Of a stretch of 41,511 nucleotides of DNA, positions 33,913 through 41,511 are shown one piece after another. Made by a program: the position numbers and the translations under genes. The first letter of the stretch is position 1. Every line of letters starts with the position of its first letter. The stretch covers positions 1-41,511 of the forward strand of contig CANRZB010000035.1 of the NCBI GenBank assembly GCA_947644195.1. The letters run 5' to 3'. This stretch comes from an uncultured Clostridium sp. (lineage in GTDB: Bacteria > Bacillota > Clostridia > Lachnospirales > Lachnospiraceae). Below the pieces are notes generated by a model that was not told the DNA's origin, did not search any database, and was given only the letters and a program-made list of their open reading frames with translations.

Positions 33913-34689
33913 TCAATAATATTCCCGCATGACCTTCAGGGCATGTTTACTTATCAGACATTCAAAATGTTCTTTGCAGTATTGCTCAACAAAAGGCTGC
34001 TCGGAACACAGGGAACCATAGTCCGATAAACGGCTGCAAAGCTGCTGGTATTCGTCCATTTTCAGTTTCCCCTTTTTCACCAGTAAATAGTATTTTCCGG
34101 CAACCAGGTCCCGGTATACCTTGCTGGAAATGTTCTTGGCTGTCTGATAGTCCTCCGCAAACTGCTCTAGATCCGTAAATTTATGAAATTCAAAGACTTT
34201 TGCAGAATTCAGCTTACGCTTTTCTTTTTCCCGCTGCAATTTCTCAATCTCACGCATATGTTTCTGGTATTCTTTTTGCTTCTCTTTATCCATTCCTGTG
34301 GCAGAATTACCAGAATTTTTTGTATTATGTATGTCTTTGCCCTTCTTACGCTGCTCAATATTCCACTCTTGCAGTTTATCAATATCCTCATCCATCATTC
34401 CAGCTAACTGCTGAATTTGATGCAACATTCCCTGCAGTCCATCCTCTGCACGGTCCGTAAATGTAATCGTCAGGGAATTATCCGGCATGCGCATTAACTG
34501 CATAGATACCATACCGCTCTCTACCTCATAGCCTACTTCTTCCTCTGCCATCTCTACGATTTGTTCCAAAAAATCACGGGATTTCTCCTGATCAGTAAAA
34601 AAGTCCTCGATCTGAAGCCCGTATTCGTTCATCTCTTCCTCTGTCATACGACATTGCACCGTATTATCGTCAATTTTACGAAAATCCAT
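33913..34689 (-). CDS. mecA: Adaptor protein MecA
   Basis: 258 residues from the ATG at 34689, chosen because GAGGG lies five bases upstream and MDFRKIDDNTVQCRMTEEEM matches the family start. MecA links substrates to the ClpC unfoldase for ClpCP degradation. The N-terminal substrate-binding domain covers about 1-85, a charged linker (about 105-165, rich in K and E) follows, and the C-terminal ClpC-binding domain starts at AKVFEFHKFTDLEQFAEDY. The sequence is divergent from B. subtilis MecA but the layout is the same. It may share a transcript with the signal-peptidase-like gene 13 bases downstream. Confidence 0.9.
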   Translation of the reverse strand: MDFRKIDDNTVQCRMTEEEMNEYGLQIEDFFTDQEKSRDFLEQIVEMAEEEVGYEVESGMVSMQLMRMPDNSLTITFTDRAEDGLQGMLHQIQQLAGMMDEDIDKLQEWNIEQRKKGKDIHNTKNSGNSATGMDKEKQKEYQKHMREIEKLQREKEKRKLNSAKVFEFHKFTDLEQFAEDYQTAKNISSKVYRDLVAGKYYLLVKKGKLKMDEYQQLCSRLSDYGSLCSEQPFVEQYCKEHFECLISKHALKVMREYY

Positions 34690-34831
34690 CGTATCCCTCA
34701 TTTCTAATATTGATTACACTTTCGGTTGTACCGTCGGAAACGGCACATAAATTGTTTCCTGTATTTGATACAGATAACTTCGCACTCTAATTATGCTCAT
34801 GATGTTATCTTAATCCCAAACGGCGCATCTG

Positions 34832-35728
34832 TCAAACACCAAAATATAACAAGATGACAATGGCCAGTATCATCCGGTACCAACCAAACGGCTTAAAATC
34901 ATGTTTGCGAATGTAATCTAACAGAAAACGAATCACCAATAAGGAGACCACAAAAGCGGTAACCATACCCGCCAACAACATTCCCAATTCATATCCGGTA
35001 AAATGGAAGCCAAAATCCAGAACTTTCATCAGACTGGCGCCAAACATAACGGGCACTGCGAGAAAAAAAGTAAATTCTGCGGCAACGGTTCTGGACAATC
35101 CAAGAACCAGCGCCCCGATAATCGTTGCCCCGGAACGGGAGGTACCCGGGAATACTGCAGCAATTAACTGAAACATGCCAATGAGAAATGCCTGTTGGTA
35201 GGTAATTTCTGCAATTGTTGTGACAGTCGGCTTCTGCTTCCGATTCCAGTGCTCTACTACCAGAAATACAATTCCCACCAGGAATAACATAACTGCCACC
35301 ACCTGATAATTGTAAAATGCCGCTTCCAGGGCATCTCCCCAGACAAGTTCCACAATCGCTGCCGGAATACATGCCACTACGATCTTGAACCACATCACCC
35401 AGGTGTCTTTTTTCATCATACCAGAAACTATCTGTATCAAGCTGCCGCCATTCGAAGATGAACGTTGCGACCTCCCATGGTTCCTGTCAGTATGCGGATA
35501 CGGTTTTTCCGGTTTGGTAAACGGCCACAACTGCCCCCAAAATAGCAGGACAACTGCCAGAATCGCACCGAGCTGGATGACCACCAGATACATCTCCCAG
35601 AACGACTCACTGACCGACATCGGCAATATTTCATCTAACAGAATCATATGCCCCGTACTGCTGACGGGCAGCCATTCCGTAATTCCCTCGACGATGCCAT
35701 AAAAAATTGATTTCAGAAATTCTATCAT
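34832..35728 (-). CDS. uppP: Undecaprenyl-diphosphatase UppP (BacA)
   Basis: 298 residues, polytopic membrane protein. It removes a phosphate from undecaprenyl diphosphate to recycle the lipid carrier of peptidoglycan synthesis and gives some bacitracin resistance. The two active-site motifs are GIVEGITEWLPVSSTGH near residue 12 and PGTSRSGATIIGAL near residue 195. A hydrophilic loop at about residues 70-95 (His/Arg/Ser/Asn-rich, PYPHTDRNHGRS) is longer than I would expect. A weak ribosome site (AGAAGG) precedes the start. Confidence 0.96.
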   Translation of the reverse strand: MIEFLKSIFYGIVEGITEWLPVSSTGHMILLDEILPMSVSESFWEMYLVVIQLGAILAVVLLFWGQLWPFTKPEKPYPHTDRNHGRSQRSSSNGGSLIQIVSGMMKKDTWVMWFKIVVACIPAAIVELVWGDALEAAFYNYQVVAVMLFLVGIVFLVVEHWNRKQKPTVTTIAEITYQQAFLIGMFQLIAAVFPGTSRSGATIIGALVLGLSRTVAAEFTFFLAVPVMFGASLMKVLDFGFHFTGYELGMLLAGMVTAFVVSLLVIRFLLDYIRKHDFKPFGWYRMILAIVILLYFGV

Positions 35729-35950
35729 GGTTTCTATCCATCCTTCTATTGATTCTCCCTAGCATGGTTTCTCTATCGGTCTGCAAACGGTAGCAAACAA
35801 TCCAGAAACCACCTCTCTATGCTATCATGTATATTCTGATTCGTCAAAGGAAATTCAGAAGAATACGGTAAAGTAAATGCGATCTTCCATTATAAATTGA
35901 ATTTCTGTCCCTATGCGATTGTTTTAAGAATCCTATAGGAACGGAACGAA

Positions 35951-35985
35951 CAGAAAAGAGAGAACTGCCGAAACAATTCTCTCTC
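35951..35985 (-). terminator. Intrinsic terminator of the butyrate/etf operon
   Basis: AGAGAGAA (35957-35964) and TTCTCTCT (35977-35984) pair perfectly around a 12-base loop. On the minus strand the stem is followed by TTTTCTGTTCGTT. It lies about 85 bases after the etfA stop. Confidence 0.65.
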
Positions 35986-35997
35986 ACTTCCTGTAAT

Positions 35998-36040
35998 AAT
36001 CTCTGGGGTACCGTATCTATAATACGATACCTTGGAGATT
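35998..36040 (-). terminator. Long hairpin just after etfA
   Basis: Two 19-base arms (35998-36016 and 36022-36040) with four mismatches, all transitions, around a 5-base loop. It has no U-run. It begins 28 bases after the etfA stop, and could protect the mRNA 3' end or act with the U-run terminator downstream. Confidence 0.5.
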
Positions 36041-36068
36041 GCAATTTCGTATTTTGTTACTCTATTTT

Positions 36069-37106
36069 TTATTTCTCGTAATTCTTCAATGCCTCGGTCA
36101 GCTTTGGCACGATTTTATTGAGATCCCCAACAATACCGTAATCAGCCACATCAAAGATCGGAGCAGTCTCATCTTTATTGATCGCTACGATGATATCTGC
36201 CTCCTCCATACCTGCAGTATGCTGGATTGCTCCGGAAATCCCGATCGCAAAGTATACATTAGGACGTACCGTTTTACCGGTCTGACCTACCTGCAGCTCT
36301 TTTGGCATCCAGCCATTATCTACAACGGCACGGGAACAGCTTACCGTTCCACCGATAGCAGACGCCAGATCTTCCAGAATCTGGAAATTCTCTTTGCTTC
36401 CTACCCCACGGCCGCCAGATACCAGGATTTTAGCCTCCTGGATATCAACCGTATTGTTTAACTCTTTTACAATTTCCAAAATTTCTACATATTTGTTGTT
36501 AGGCGTAAATCCAGGATTATACTCAATTATTTCAGCCTTCGCACCTGCAATTGGAGCGATTTTCTGCATAACACCAGGACGTACCGTAGCCATCTGCGGA
36601 CGGTTATCCGGGCAGGCAATGGTAGCAATCGTGTTTCCACCAAATGCTGGACGGGTCATGAGCAACTGATTATGTTTCTGCTCCTGTCCCGGAATTGGAT
36701 TGAGTGGGAAATCACCGATTTCCAGCACAGTACAGTCAGCCGTCAGACCGGTAGCCACACGGGCAGATACACGAGGTCCCAGATCACGTCCGATGGCTGT
36801 TGCGCCAACCAGAACAATCTCCGGCTTGTATTCATTGATGACAGAAGACAGTGCGTGTGCATATGGCTCGGTACGATAATCCTTTAATTCCGGATCATCG
36901 ACTACGATTACCTTATCTGCACCGTACTCTGCTAACTGGTCTGCCAGACCCTTCACGCCAGAACCAATCAGGACGGCGGAAACGTCTGTGTTAAGATCTG
37001 CGGCCAGCTCTTTTGCTTTTCCAAGCAATTCAAAAGCGATTCCGCTTAATTCATTGTCTACCTGCTGTGCAAAGACATAGACACCCTTATATTCTTCTAA
37101 ACCCAT
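36069..37106 (-). CDS. etfA: Electron transfer flavoprotein alpha subunit
   Basis: 345 residues from the ATG at 37106, which fits homologue starts (EYKGVYVFAQQ) and has GGTGA five bases upstream; two GTG codons at 37115 and 37118 are alternatives. The FAD-binding C-terminal domain shows LVSGGRGVGSKENF and VRPNVYFAIGISGAIQHTAGM. EtfA with EtfB passes electrons to and from the acyl-CoA dehydrogenase encoded upstream. In butyrate-forming Clostridia the Bcd-Etf complex couples crotonyl-CoA reduction to ferredoxin reduction by flavin-based bifurcation; that this complex bifurcates is inferred. Confidence 0.96.
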   Translation of the reverse strand: MGLEEYKGVYVFAQQVDNELSGIAFELLGKAKELAADLNTDVSAVLIGSGVKGLADQLAEYGADKVIVVDDPELKDYRTEPYAHALSSVINEYKPEIVLVGATAIGRDLGPRVSARVATGLTADCTVLEIGDFPLNPIPGQEQKHNQLLMTRPAFGGNTIATIACPDNRPQMATVRPGVMQKIAPIAGAKAEIIEYNPGFTPNNKYVEILEIVKELNNTVDIQEAKILVSGGRGVGSKENFQILEDLASAIGGTVSCSRAVVDNGWMPKELQVGQTGKTVRPNVYFAIGISGAIQHTAGMEEADIIVAINKDETAPIFDVADYGIVGDLNKIVPKLTEALKNYEK

Positions 37107-37132
37107 TTTATTCACCACTTTTCCTTTTCAAA

Positions 37133-37918
37133 TTAGATTACGTGTTTCTCTGCTAACTTATCCATAATATAAGACACTGCCTCTTCCGGTGAATCTGGAG
37201 CCACCTGCTCTCCGGCTCCCTTTCTGACCTTATCAGAAGCTTTTGCGATCTTGGTTGGAGATCCTGCCAGACCCAGGTTGGAGTCATCGACATCCTTTAA
37301 GTCTGCTCTGCCCCATACGGTAATTTCAGAATCATATGCATCAAAGATACCGCCTGGTGTCATATAACGAGGCTCATTCAACTCGGAAAGAGCAGTAATC
37401 AGGCAAGGCATTTTTGCCTTTACCATATGGTATCCATCGTCATACTGACGCTGTACAATCACACTGTCTCCTTCCACCTTGATATCTTTCGCATAAGAGA
37501 TGACCGGCAGATCCAGATGCTCGGAAATCTGAGGGCCTACCTGTGCGGTATCCCCATCAATTGCCTGACGGCCTGTAATAATCAGATCATAATCAATATT
37601 TCTAAGTGCGCCTGCAATGGTAGTAGAAGTTGCCCAGGTATCTGCACCACCTAAGACACGGTCTGTTACCAGAATTCCTTTGTCCGCACCCATAGCCATA
37701 GCCTCACGCAGTACATCTTCTGCCTTTGGAAGACCCATGGTCAAAACTGTGACTTCTGCGCCACATTCATCTTTTAATTTCAGAGCTGCCTCTAAGCCGG
37801 CCTTATCGTCCGGGTTCATGATGGCAAGCATTGCACCTCTGTCCAAAGTACCGTCCGGGTTAAACTTTACGCCGCCCTTGGTATCTGGAACCTGTTTTAC
37901 ACATACAACTATTTTCAC
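37133..37918 (-). CDS. etfB: Electron transfer flavoprotein beta subunit
   Basis: 261 residues with a GTG start at 37918, ten bases after AAGGAG. The start MKIVVCVKQVPDT and the GRQAIDGDTAQVGPQ motif are characteristic. The protein carries the second flavin or AMP site, and in bifurcating complexes a bound FAD. The subunit is encoded between bcd and etfA with only 26 bases to etfA, so the two are certainly co-transcribed. A 169-base gap separates it from bcd. Confidence 0.96.
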   Translation of the reverse strand: MKIVVCVKQVPDTKGGVKFNPDGTLDRGAMLAIMNPDDKAGLEAALKLKDECGAEVTVLTMGLPKAEDVLREAMAMGADKGILVTDRVLGGADTWATSTTIAGALRNIDYDLIITGRQAIDGDTAQVGPQISEHLDLPVISYAKDIKVEGDSVIVQRQYDDGYHMVKAKMPCLITALSELNEPRYMTPGGIFDAYDSEITVWGRADLKDVDDSNLGLAGSPTKIAKASDKVRKGAGEQVAPDSPEEAVSYIMDKLAEKHVI

Positions 37919-38087
37919 GGCTTTGTCACTCCTTGTCTTTATTTTATTCTCGCCCCACGGATCCGTGGAACTGTTGACTTAATAATTTGTTCTCGTTGTT
38001 TCCATCCAACAATACAGTACAGATTCCTTCCGAAAACCTGTATTGCGCCTGCCCTGTATAGCAAAACTCGTGTTGGGCAGACAAAGA

Positions 38088-39263
38088 TTAGTTCAATAAA
38101 GCACCTGAGATGACCATACGCTGAACCTCGGAAGTTCCTTCGTAAATCTCTGTAATCTTTGCATCACGCATCATACGCTCTACATCATACTCACGGATGT
38201 ATCCATAACCACCAAACAACTGAACACACTTGGTCGTAACTTCCATTGCAGTCTCAGCGGCAAACAGTTTTGCCATCGCAGCTTCTACGGAATAGGAAAC
38301 CTTTGCGCCATTGGCAAATTCCTGCTTCTTTAATGCTGCACGGTATACCATGTTCTTAGCAGCCTCTACCTGTGTTGCCATATTAGCAAGCTGGAACTGT
38401 GTATTCTGCTGTGCAGAAATAGAACGTCCAAACTGTTTTCTCTCTTTGGTGTATTCAATGGTTCTCTCCAAAGCGCCCTCAGCCAGACCTAATGCCTGTG
38501 CTGCAATACCGATACGTCCACCATCCAGGGTATGCATGGCAATTGGGAAGCCTTTCCCTCTCTGACCTAACATAGCATCCGCAGGGATACGGCAATCCTG
38601 GAAAATCAACTCATAGGTAGAAGAACCACGGATACCCATCTTCTTCTCTTTGGTACCGAAACTAAATCCCGGCGTTCCCTTATCTACGATAAAAGCAGAG
38701 AATTTCTTCACTTTTCTGCCACGTTTATTTTCTACCACATCAGTATAAGCAATGATAATATAAACATCGCCCACCTCACCGTTGGTAATAAAACACTTGG
38801 AACCGTTCAGAATCCATTCGCCGGTCGCTTCATCCTGTACCGCTTTGGTCTGTACTCCCTGTGCATCTGTACCAGCACCCGGCTCTGTTAAACCAAATGC
38901 ACCCAGCTTCTTGCCAGAACACAGATCCGGCAGATATTTTTTCTTCTGCTCTTCTGTTCCATACGTGAGAATTGGATCTACACACAGAGAAGTATGTGCA
39001 GATACCACTACACCTGTAGTACCACAAACTTTGGAGAGCTCTTCTACACACATAATATATGTAAGAATATCTGCTCCCTGTCCACCGTACTCCTTAGGAA
39101 CCGGAATCCCCAGAAATCCACTCTTTCCCATCTTATCTACAGTTTCCTGTGGGAAATGCTCTGTCTCATCTGTTTCCTGAGCCAAAGGCTTTACTTCATT
39201 CTCGGCGAACTCTTTGAAAAGCTGTCTCGCCATCTCATGCTTTTTACTTAATGTAAAGTCCAT
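38088..39263 (-). CDS. bcd: Acyl-CoA dehydrogenase, butyryl-CoA dehydrogenase type
   Basis: 391 residues from the ATG at 39263; AAAGGTGG lies about 11 bases upstream. FAD-dependent reduction of crotonyl-CoA to butyryl-CoA. Family parts are FGLTEPGAGTDAQG (FAD contact), CFITNG, and the C-terminal GGYGYIREYDVERMMRDAK with the catalytic glutamate in EIYEGTSE. Context with crt, hbd and etfBA fixes the short-chain specificity. The upstream gap to hbd is 212 bases and full of repeats. Confidence 0.95.
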   Translation of the reverse strand: MDFTLSKKHEMARQLFKEFAENEVKPLAQETDETEHFPQETVDKMGKSGFLGIPVPKEYGGQGADILTYIMCVEELSKVCGTTGVVVSAHTSLCVDPILTYGTEEQKKKYLPDLCSGKKLGAFGLTEPGAGTDAQGVQTKAVQDEATGEWILNGSKCFITNGEVGDVYIIIAYTDVVENKRGRKVKKFSAFIVDKGTPGFSFGTKEKKMGIRGSSTYELIFQDCRIPADAMLGQRGKGFPIAMHTLDGGRIGIAAQALGLAEGALERTIEYTKERKQFGRSISAQQNTQFQLANMATQVEAAKNMVYRAALKKQEFANGAKVSYSVEAAMAKLFAAETAMEVTTKCVQLFGGYGYIREYDVERMMRDAKITEIYEGTSEVQRMVISGALLN

Positions 39264-39325
39264 GATCTTTTTTACCACCTTTCGTTTTTTTATTATTGTA
39301 AATCATCCTGGCAAACAAAAATTAT

Positions 39326-39482
39326 AGCCATATTCCAATTAATGTTAGCCGTTCCGCCAATGTGCTAGTTTCGGCTAGCCAGGAGAAGAATATGGCGAAG
39401 CCATATTCTGATTAATGTTAGCCGTTCTTCGCCAATGTGCCCAACTGCACATTGGCGATTTTAGAACGCCTTACATTAATTG
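39326..39482 (-). repeat. Duplicated long-hairpin element between hbd and bcd
   Basis: A sequence starting AGCCATATTC occurs twice as a direct repeat (39326-39365 and 39399-39440, two-base length difference). The second copy pairs with 39447-39480 to form a long hairpin made of three perfect blocks of 8, 6 and 12 bp with small internal loops. The first copy could pair with the same right arm instead. A separate perfect 10-bp hairpin with a GAA loop (39387-39396 with 39400-39409) lies between the copies, and a 5-bp one at 39364-39379. The hbd stop codon lies inside the right arm. REP-like or MITE-like; no transposase is present. Confidence 0.85.
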
Positions 39483-40315
39483 TAGTCATAAAATCCAACA
39501 CCAGTCTTTCTACCCAGTTTACCAGCACGAACCATCTTTCTCAGCAATACATGAGCACGATATTTGGTGTCTCCGGTCTCATGATATAGTACATCCATGA
39601 TTGCCAGGCAGATATCCAGTCCTACCAGGTCACCCAGAGCCAATGGTCCCATTGGATGATTTGCACCCAACTGCATTGCTGTATCAATTCCCTCAACGGA
39701 AGCAACACCATCTGCATAGATACCAACTGCTTCATTAATCATAGGAATCAGAATACGGTTTACAACAAAGCCAGGAGCCTCATTTACTTCTACAGGCGTC
39801 TTACCAATCTCTTTTGAGATCTCAATGATTTTATTGGTTACTTCATCCGTTGTGTTCTCTCCACGGATAACCTCGATCAGCTTCATGACAGGAGCCGGAT
39901 TGAAGAAATGCATGCCGATTACCGGCTTGCTGATACCAGCACCAATCTCTGTGACAGACAGGGAAGATGTGTTGGTAGCAAAGATGCAGTTATCGTTTTT
40001 CACGATTTCTTCTAACTCTTTGAACGTCTGCTTCTTGATATCCATAACTTCCAGAGCAGCCTCCACAATCAAATCTGCATCGGTACAAATCTCTTTGGTA
40101 CCTGTCGTGATTTTTGCCAGAATAGCGTCAGCAGCGGACTGTTCCATTTTGCCTTTTGCTACTCTCTTCTCAAATCCCTTTGCAATCTTGTTTTTACCGT
40201 TTGCGGCAAACTCATCATTGATATCGCAAAGATATACCTCATAACCTTCTGTCTGTGCAAATGCCTGAGCAATACCGGATCCCATGGTACCGGCACCAAT
40301 TACGCCTACTTTCAT
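39476..40315 (-). CDS. hbd: 3-hydroxybutyryl-CoA dehydrogenase
   Basis: 279 residues from the ATG at 40315, seven bases after GGAGG. It reduces acetoacetyl-CoA to 3-hydroxybutyryl-CoA with NAD(P)H. The dinucleotide motif is VGVIGAGTMGSGIAQAF at the N-terminus; the catalytic histidine is in GMHFFNPAPVMKLIE, followed by EAPGFVVNRILIPMINEA and the C-terminal domain with GLDICLAIMDVLY. Length is normal. It follows crt by 64 bases. The stop lies within a hairpin arm shared with the intergenic element. Confidence 0.97.
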   Translation of the reverse strand: MKVGVIGAGTMGSGIAQAFAQTEGYEVYLCDINDEFAANGKNKIAKGFEKRVAKGKMEQSAADAILAKITTGTKEICTDADLIVEAALEVMDIKKQTFKELEEIVKNDNCIFATNTSSLSVTEIGAGISKPVIGMHFFNPAPVMKLIEVIRGENTTDEVTNKIIEISKEIGKTPVEVNEAPGFVVNRILIPMINEAVGIYADGVASVEGIDTAMQLGANHPMGPLALGDLVGLDICLAIMDVLYHETGDTKYRAHVLLRKMVRAGKLGRKTGVGFYDYN

Positions 40316-40379
40316 TTGATTACCTCCATATTTTATAATTTTTATTGACACAATACTGGATTAGTATGTGCAAAGTGCA

Positions 40380-41171
40380 TTAACAATTCTTAAAGTCTAC
40401 GACCTTGACTTTCTGATCCTTTGGAGCCAGGAAGTTCCCCATACCGGCTTTCTGGTCTTCTGTCTCAAAACAGTCGCCAAATAATTTCTCCTCAATGACT
40501 AATGCATCGTCAATGTTCGTCTGCAAGCCATCATTGATTGCTTTCTTACAGTTACGAACAGCGATCGGAGCATTGGCTGCAATGGTAGAAGCCATTTTCT
40601 TCGCTGCGCCCATGAGTTCTTCCTGCGGATATACCGCATTGACTAATCCAATCCGAAGTGCTTCCTCCGCTTTGATATTTCTAGCCGTATAGATCAACTG
40701 TTTTGCCATTCCGACACTGACACATCTTGCCAATCTCTGCGTACCGCCAAAACCAGGAGTAATCCCCAGTCCTACCTCCGGCTGGCCAAACATTGCATTA
40801 TCGGAACAGATCCGAATATCACAGCTCATGGAAATCTCACATCCACCGCCCAGTGCAAATCCATTCACAGCAGCAATCACCGGAATCGGAAGTGTCTCTA
40901 ATTTGCGGAATACATCATTTCCCTTCTTGCCAAATGCCTCGCCCTCTGCTTTCGTCAATGTGCTCATCTCACCGATATCCGCACCGGCAACGAAAGACTT
41001 GTCTCCTGCGCCAGTCAGGATGACACAGCGCACGGTGTCCAGATCAATGGCATCCAGAGTAGCGCCTAATTCATCCAAAACCTGACTGTTTAACGCATTT
41101 AAAGCCTTGGGACGGTTAATTGTAATTGTGGCAACTGCACCATCAACTTCATATAAAATAAACTCAGCCAT
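40380..41171 (-). CDS. crt: 3-hydroxybutyryl-CoA dehydratase (crotonase)
   Basis: 263 residues from the ATG at 41171, with AAAGGAG upstream. It dehydrates 3-hydroxybutyryl-CoA to crotonyl-CoA. The crotonase fold shows NRPKALNALN, the oxyanion-hole segment FVAGADIGEM, NGFALGGGCE and the second catalytic glutamate region QPEVGLGITPGFGGTQRLAR. The C-terminus reads GMGNFLAPKDQK and ends DFKNC, unlike the common AFxEKR ending, but the frame is intact. It lies between thl and hbd in the butyrate pathway. Confidence 0.95.
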   Translation of the reverse strand: MAEFILYEVDGAVATITINRPKALNALNSQVLDELGATLDAIDLDTVRCVILTGAGDKSFVAGADIGEMSTLTKAEGEAFGKKGNDVFRKLETLPIPVIAAVNGFALGGGCEISMSCDIRICSDNAMFGQPEVGLGITPGFGGTQRLARCVSVGMAKQLIYTARNIKAEEALRIGLVNAVYPQEELMGAAKKMASTIAANAPIAVRNCKKAINDGLQTNIDDALVIEEKLFGDCFETEDQKAGMGNFLAPKDQKVKVVDFKNC

Positions 41172-41399
41172 GTTATGTATTCTCCTTTTTCTAGTCTGTA
41201 CCTGCGGCCGCAGCAAACTGTCGGAACCATCCAGAGCGAATCTGTATGATGTATTTTATGCATCCTGTCAGTCTCTTAGACATCCCTCTTTGCCGTTTCC
41301 TGCGTCACAGGTACAGGTTTGATTATCCATATTCTTTTCCAGAATATTTACATCCATTTGCAATTGATTTGTGGGTTGTTGTTCTATCTTAGACGGAAA

Positions 41400-41511
<112 letters not shown>

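Larger units (their letters stand above)
35729..36068 (-). other. 340-base gap between the etf operon and uppP
   Basis: Holds the two hairpins listed below, at the etfA side, and an 8-bp inverted repeat near uppP (35765-35772 with 35804-35811). No coding frame is convincing. The promoter of uppP is expected here, but I cannot point to a clear one. Confidence 0.6.

Noticed and set aside
39326-39482. A complete mobile element (MITE) with target duplications
   Set aside because: Terminal inverted repeats of about 15 bp can be drawn (39336-39350 with 39468-39482), but one end overlaps the hbd stop codon and no target-site duplication is seen; kept only as a repeat/hairpin element.
40380-40460. 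A frameshift at the C-terminus of crotonase
   Set aside because: The ending differs from the usual one, but the reading frame runs to a proper stop and no alternative frame restores the common ending.

Overview
The window looks like chromosome from an anaerobic, butyrate-forming member of the Clostridia, most likely Lachnospiraceae. The grounds are a thl-crt-hbd-bcd-etfB-etfA cluster, the mutS-mutL-miaA run, a paired radical-SAM/DUF2344/RNase G block, an Rpn-family nuclease gene, strong Shine-Dalgarno sites and the protein families present. I ran no database search, so the taxonomy is inferred from family knowledge. Nearly every gene lies on the minus strand; only a PRPP synthetase gene and a chemotaxis receptor gene lie on the plus strand.

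Reading the minus strand from the right end: (1) 41.5-36.1 kb is the butyrate pathway core, with the C-terminus of thiolase, then crotonase, 3-hydroxybutyryl-CoA dehydrogenase, acyl-CoA dehydrogenase and both electron-transfer flavoprotein subunits, ending in a hairpin plus U-run. A set of nested repeats and hairpins sits between hbd and bcd. (2) 35.7-28.3 kb holds envelope and housekeeping genes: uppP, mecA, a signal-peptidase-like gene that has lost both catalytic residues, rbgA, a second signal peptidase with intact catalytic residues fused to a very long charged helix, rnhB, a small FlhB C-terminal-domain protein and yraN. (3) 28.2-23.7 kb carries the plus-strand chemotaxis receptor with an unusual 667-base leader, pgeF, and the plus-strand PRPP synthetase with a clear promoter. 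(4) 23.5-18.9 kb holds a trigger-factor-like lipoprotein, der, plsY, gpsA and a small membrane protein. (5) 18.9-12.4 kb is a tightly packed, often overlapping run: B12-type radical SAM protein, DUF2344 protein, RNase G, iron-type alcohol dehydrogenase, nucleoid-associated protein and a small unknown. (6) 12.3-7.9 kb holds an HD-domain protein, a CmpB-like membrane protein, a DUF2207 membrane protein and an Rpn-family nuclease. (7) 7.9-0 kb holds the RNase P RNA with a recognisable promoter, then mutS, mutL, miaA and a PLP enzyme of the YnbB family.

Most of the window is ordinary core genome. The points that deserve attention are the two signal peptidase I paralogues flanking rbgA (one with a roughly 315-residue E/R/K/Q helix, one with Ser replaced by Tyr and Lys by Glu), a four-copy 54-bp in-frame tandem repeat in the mutL linker, the repeat/hairpin element between hbd and bcd, the structured leader before the chemotaxis receptor, and a possible loop-leader pairing in front of miaA. 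I see no CRISPR array, tRNA, rRNA, insertion sequence or prophage.
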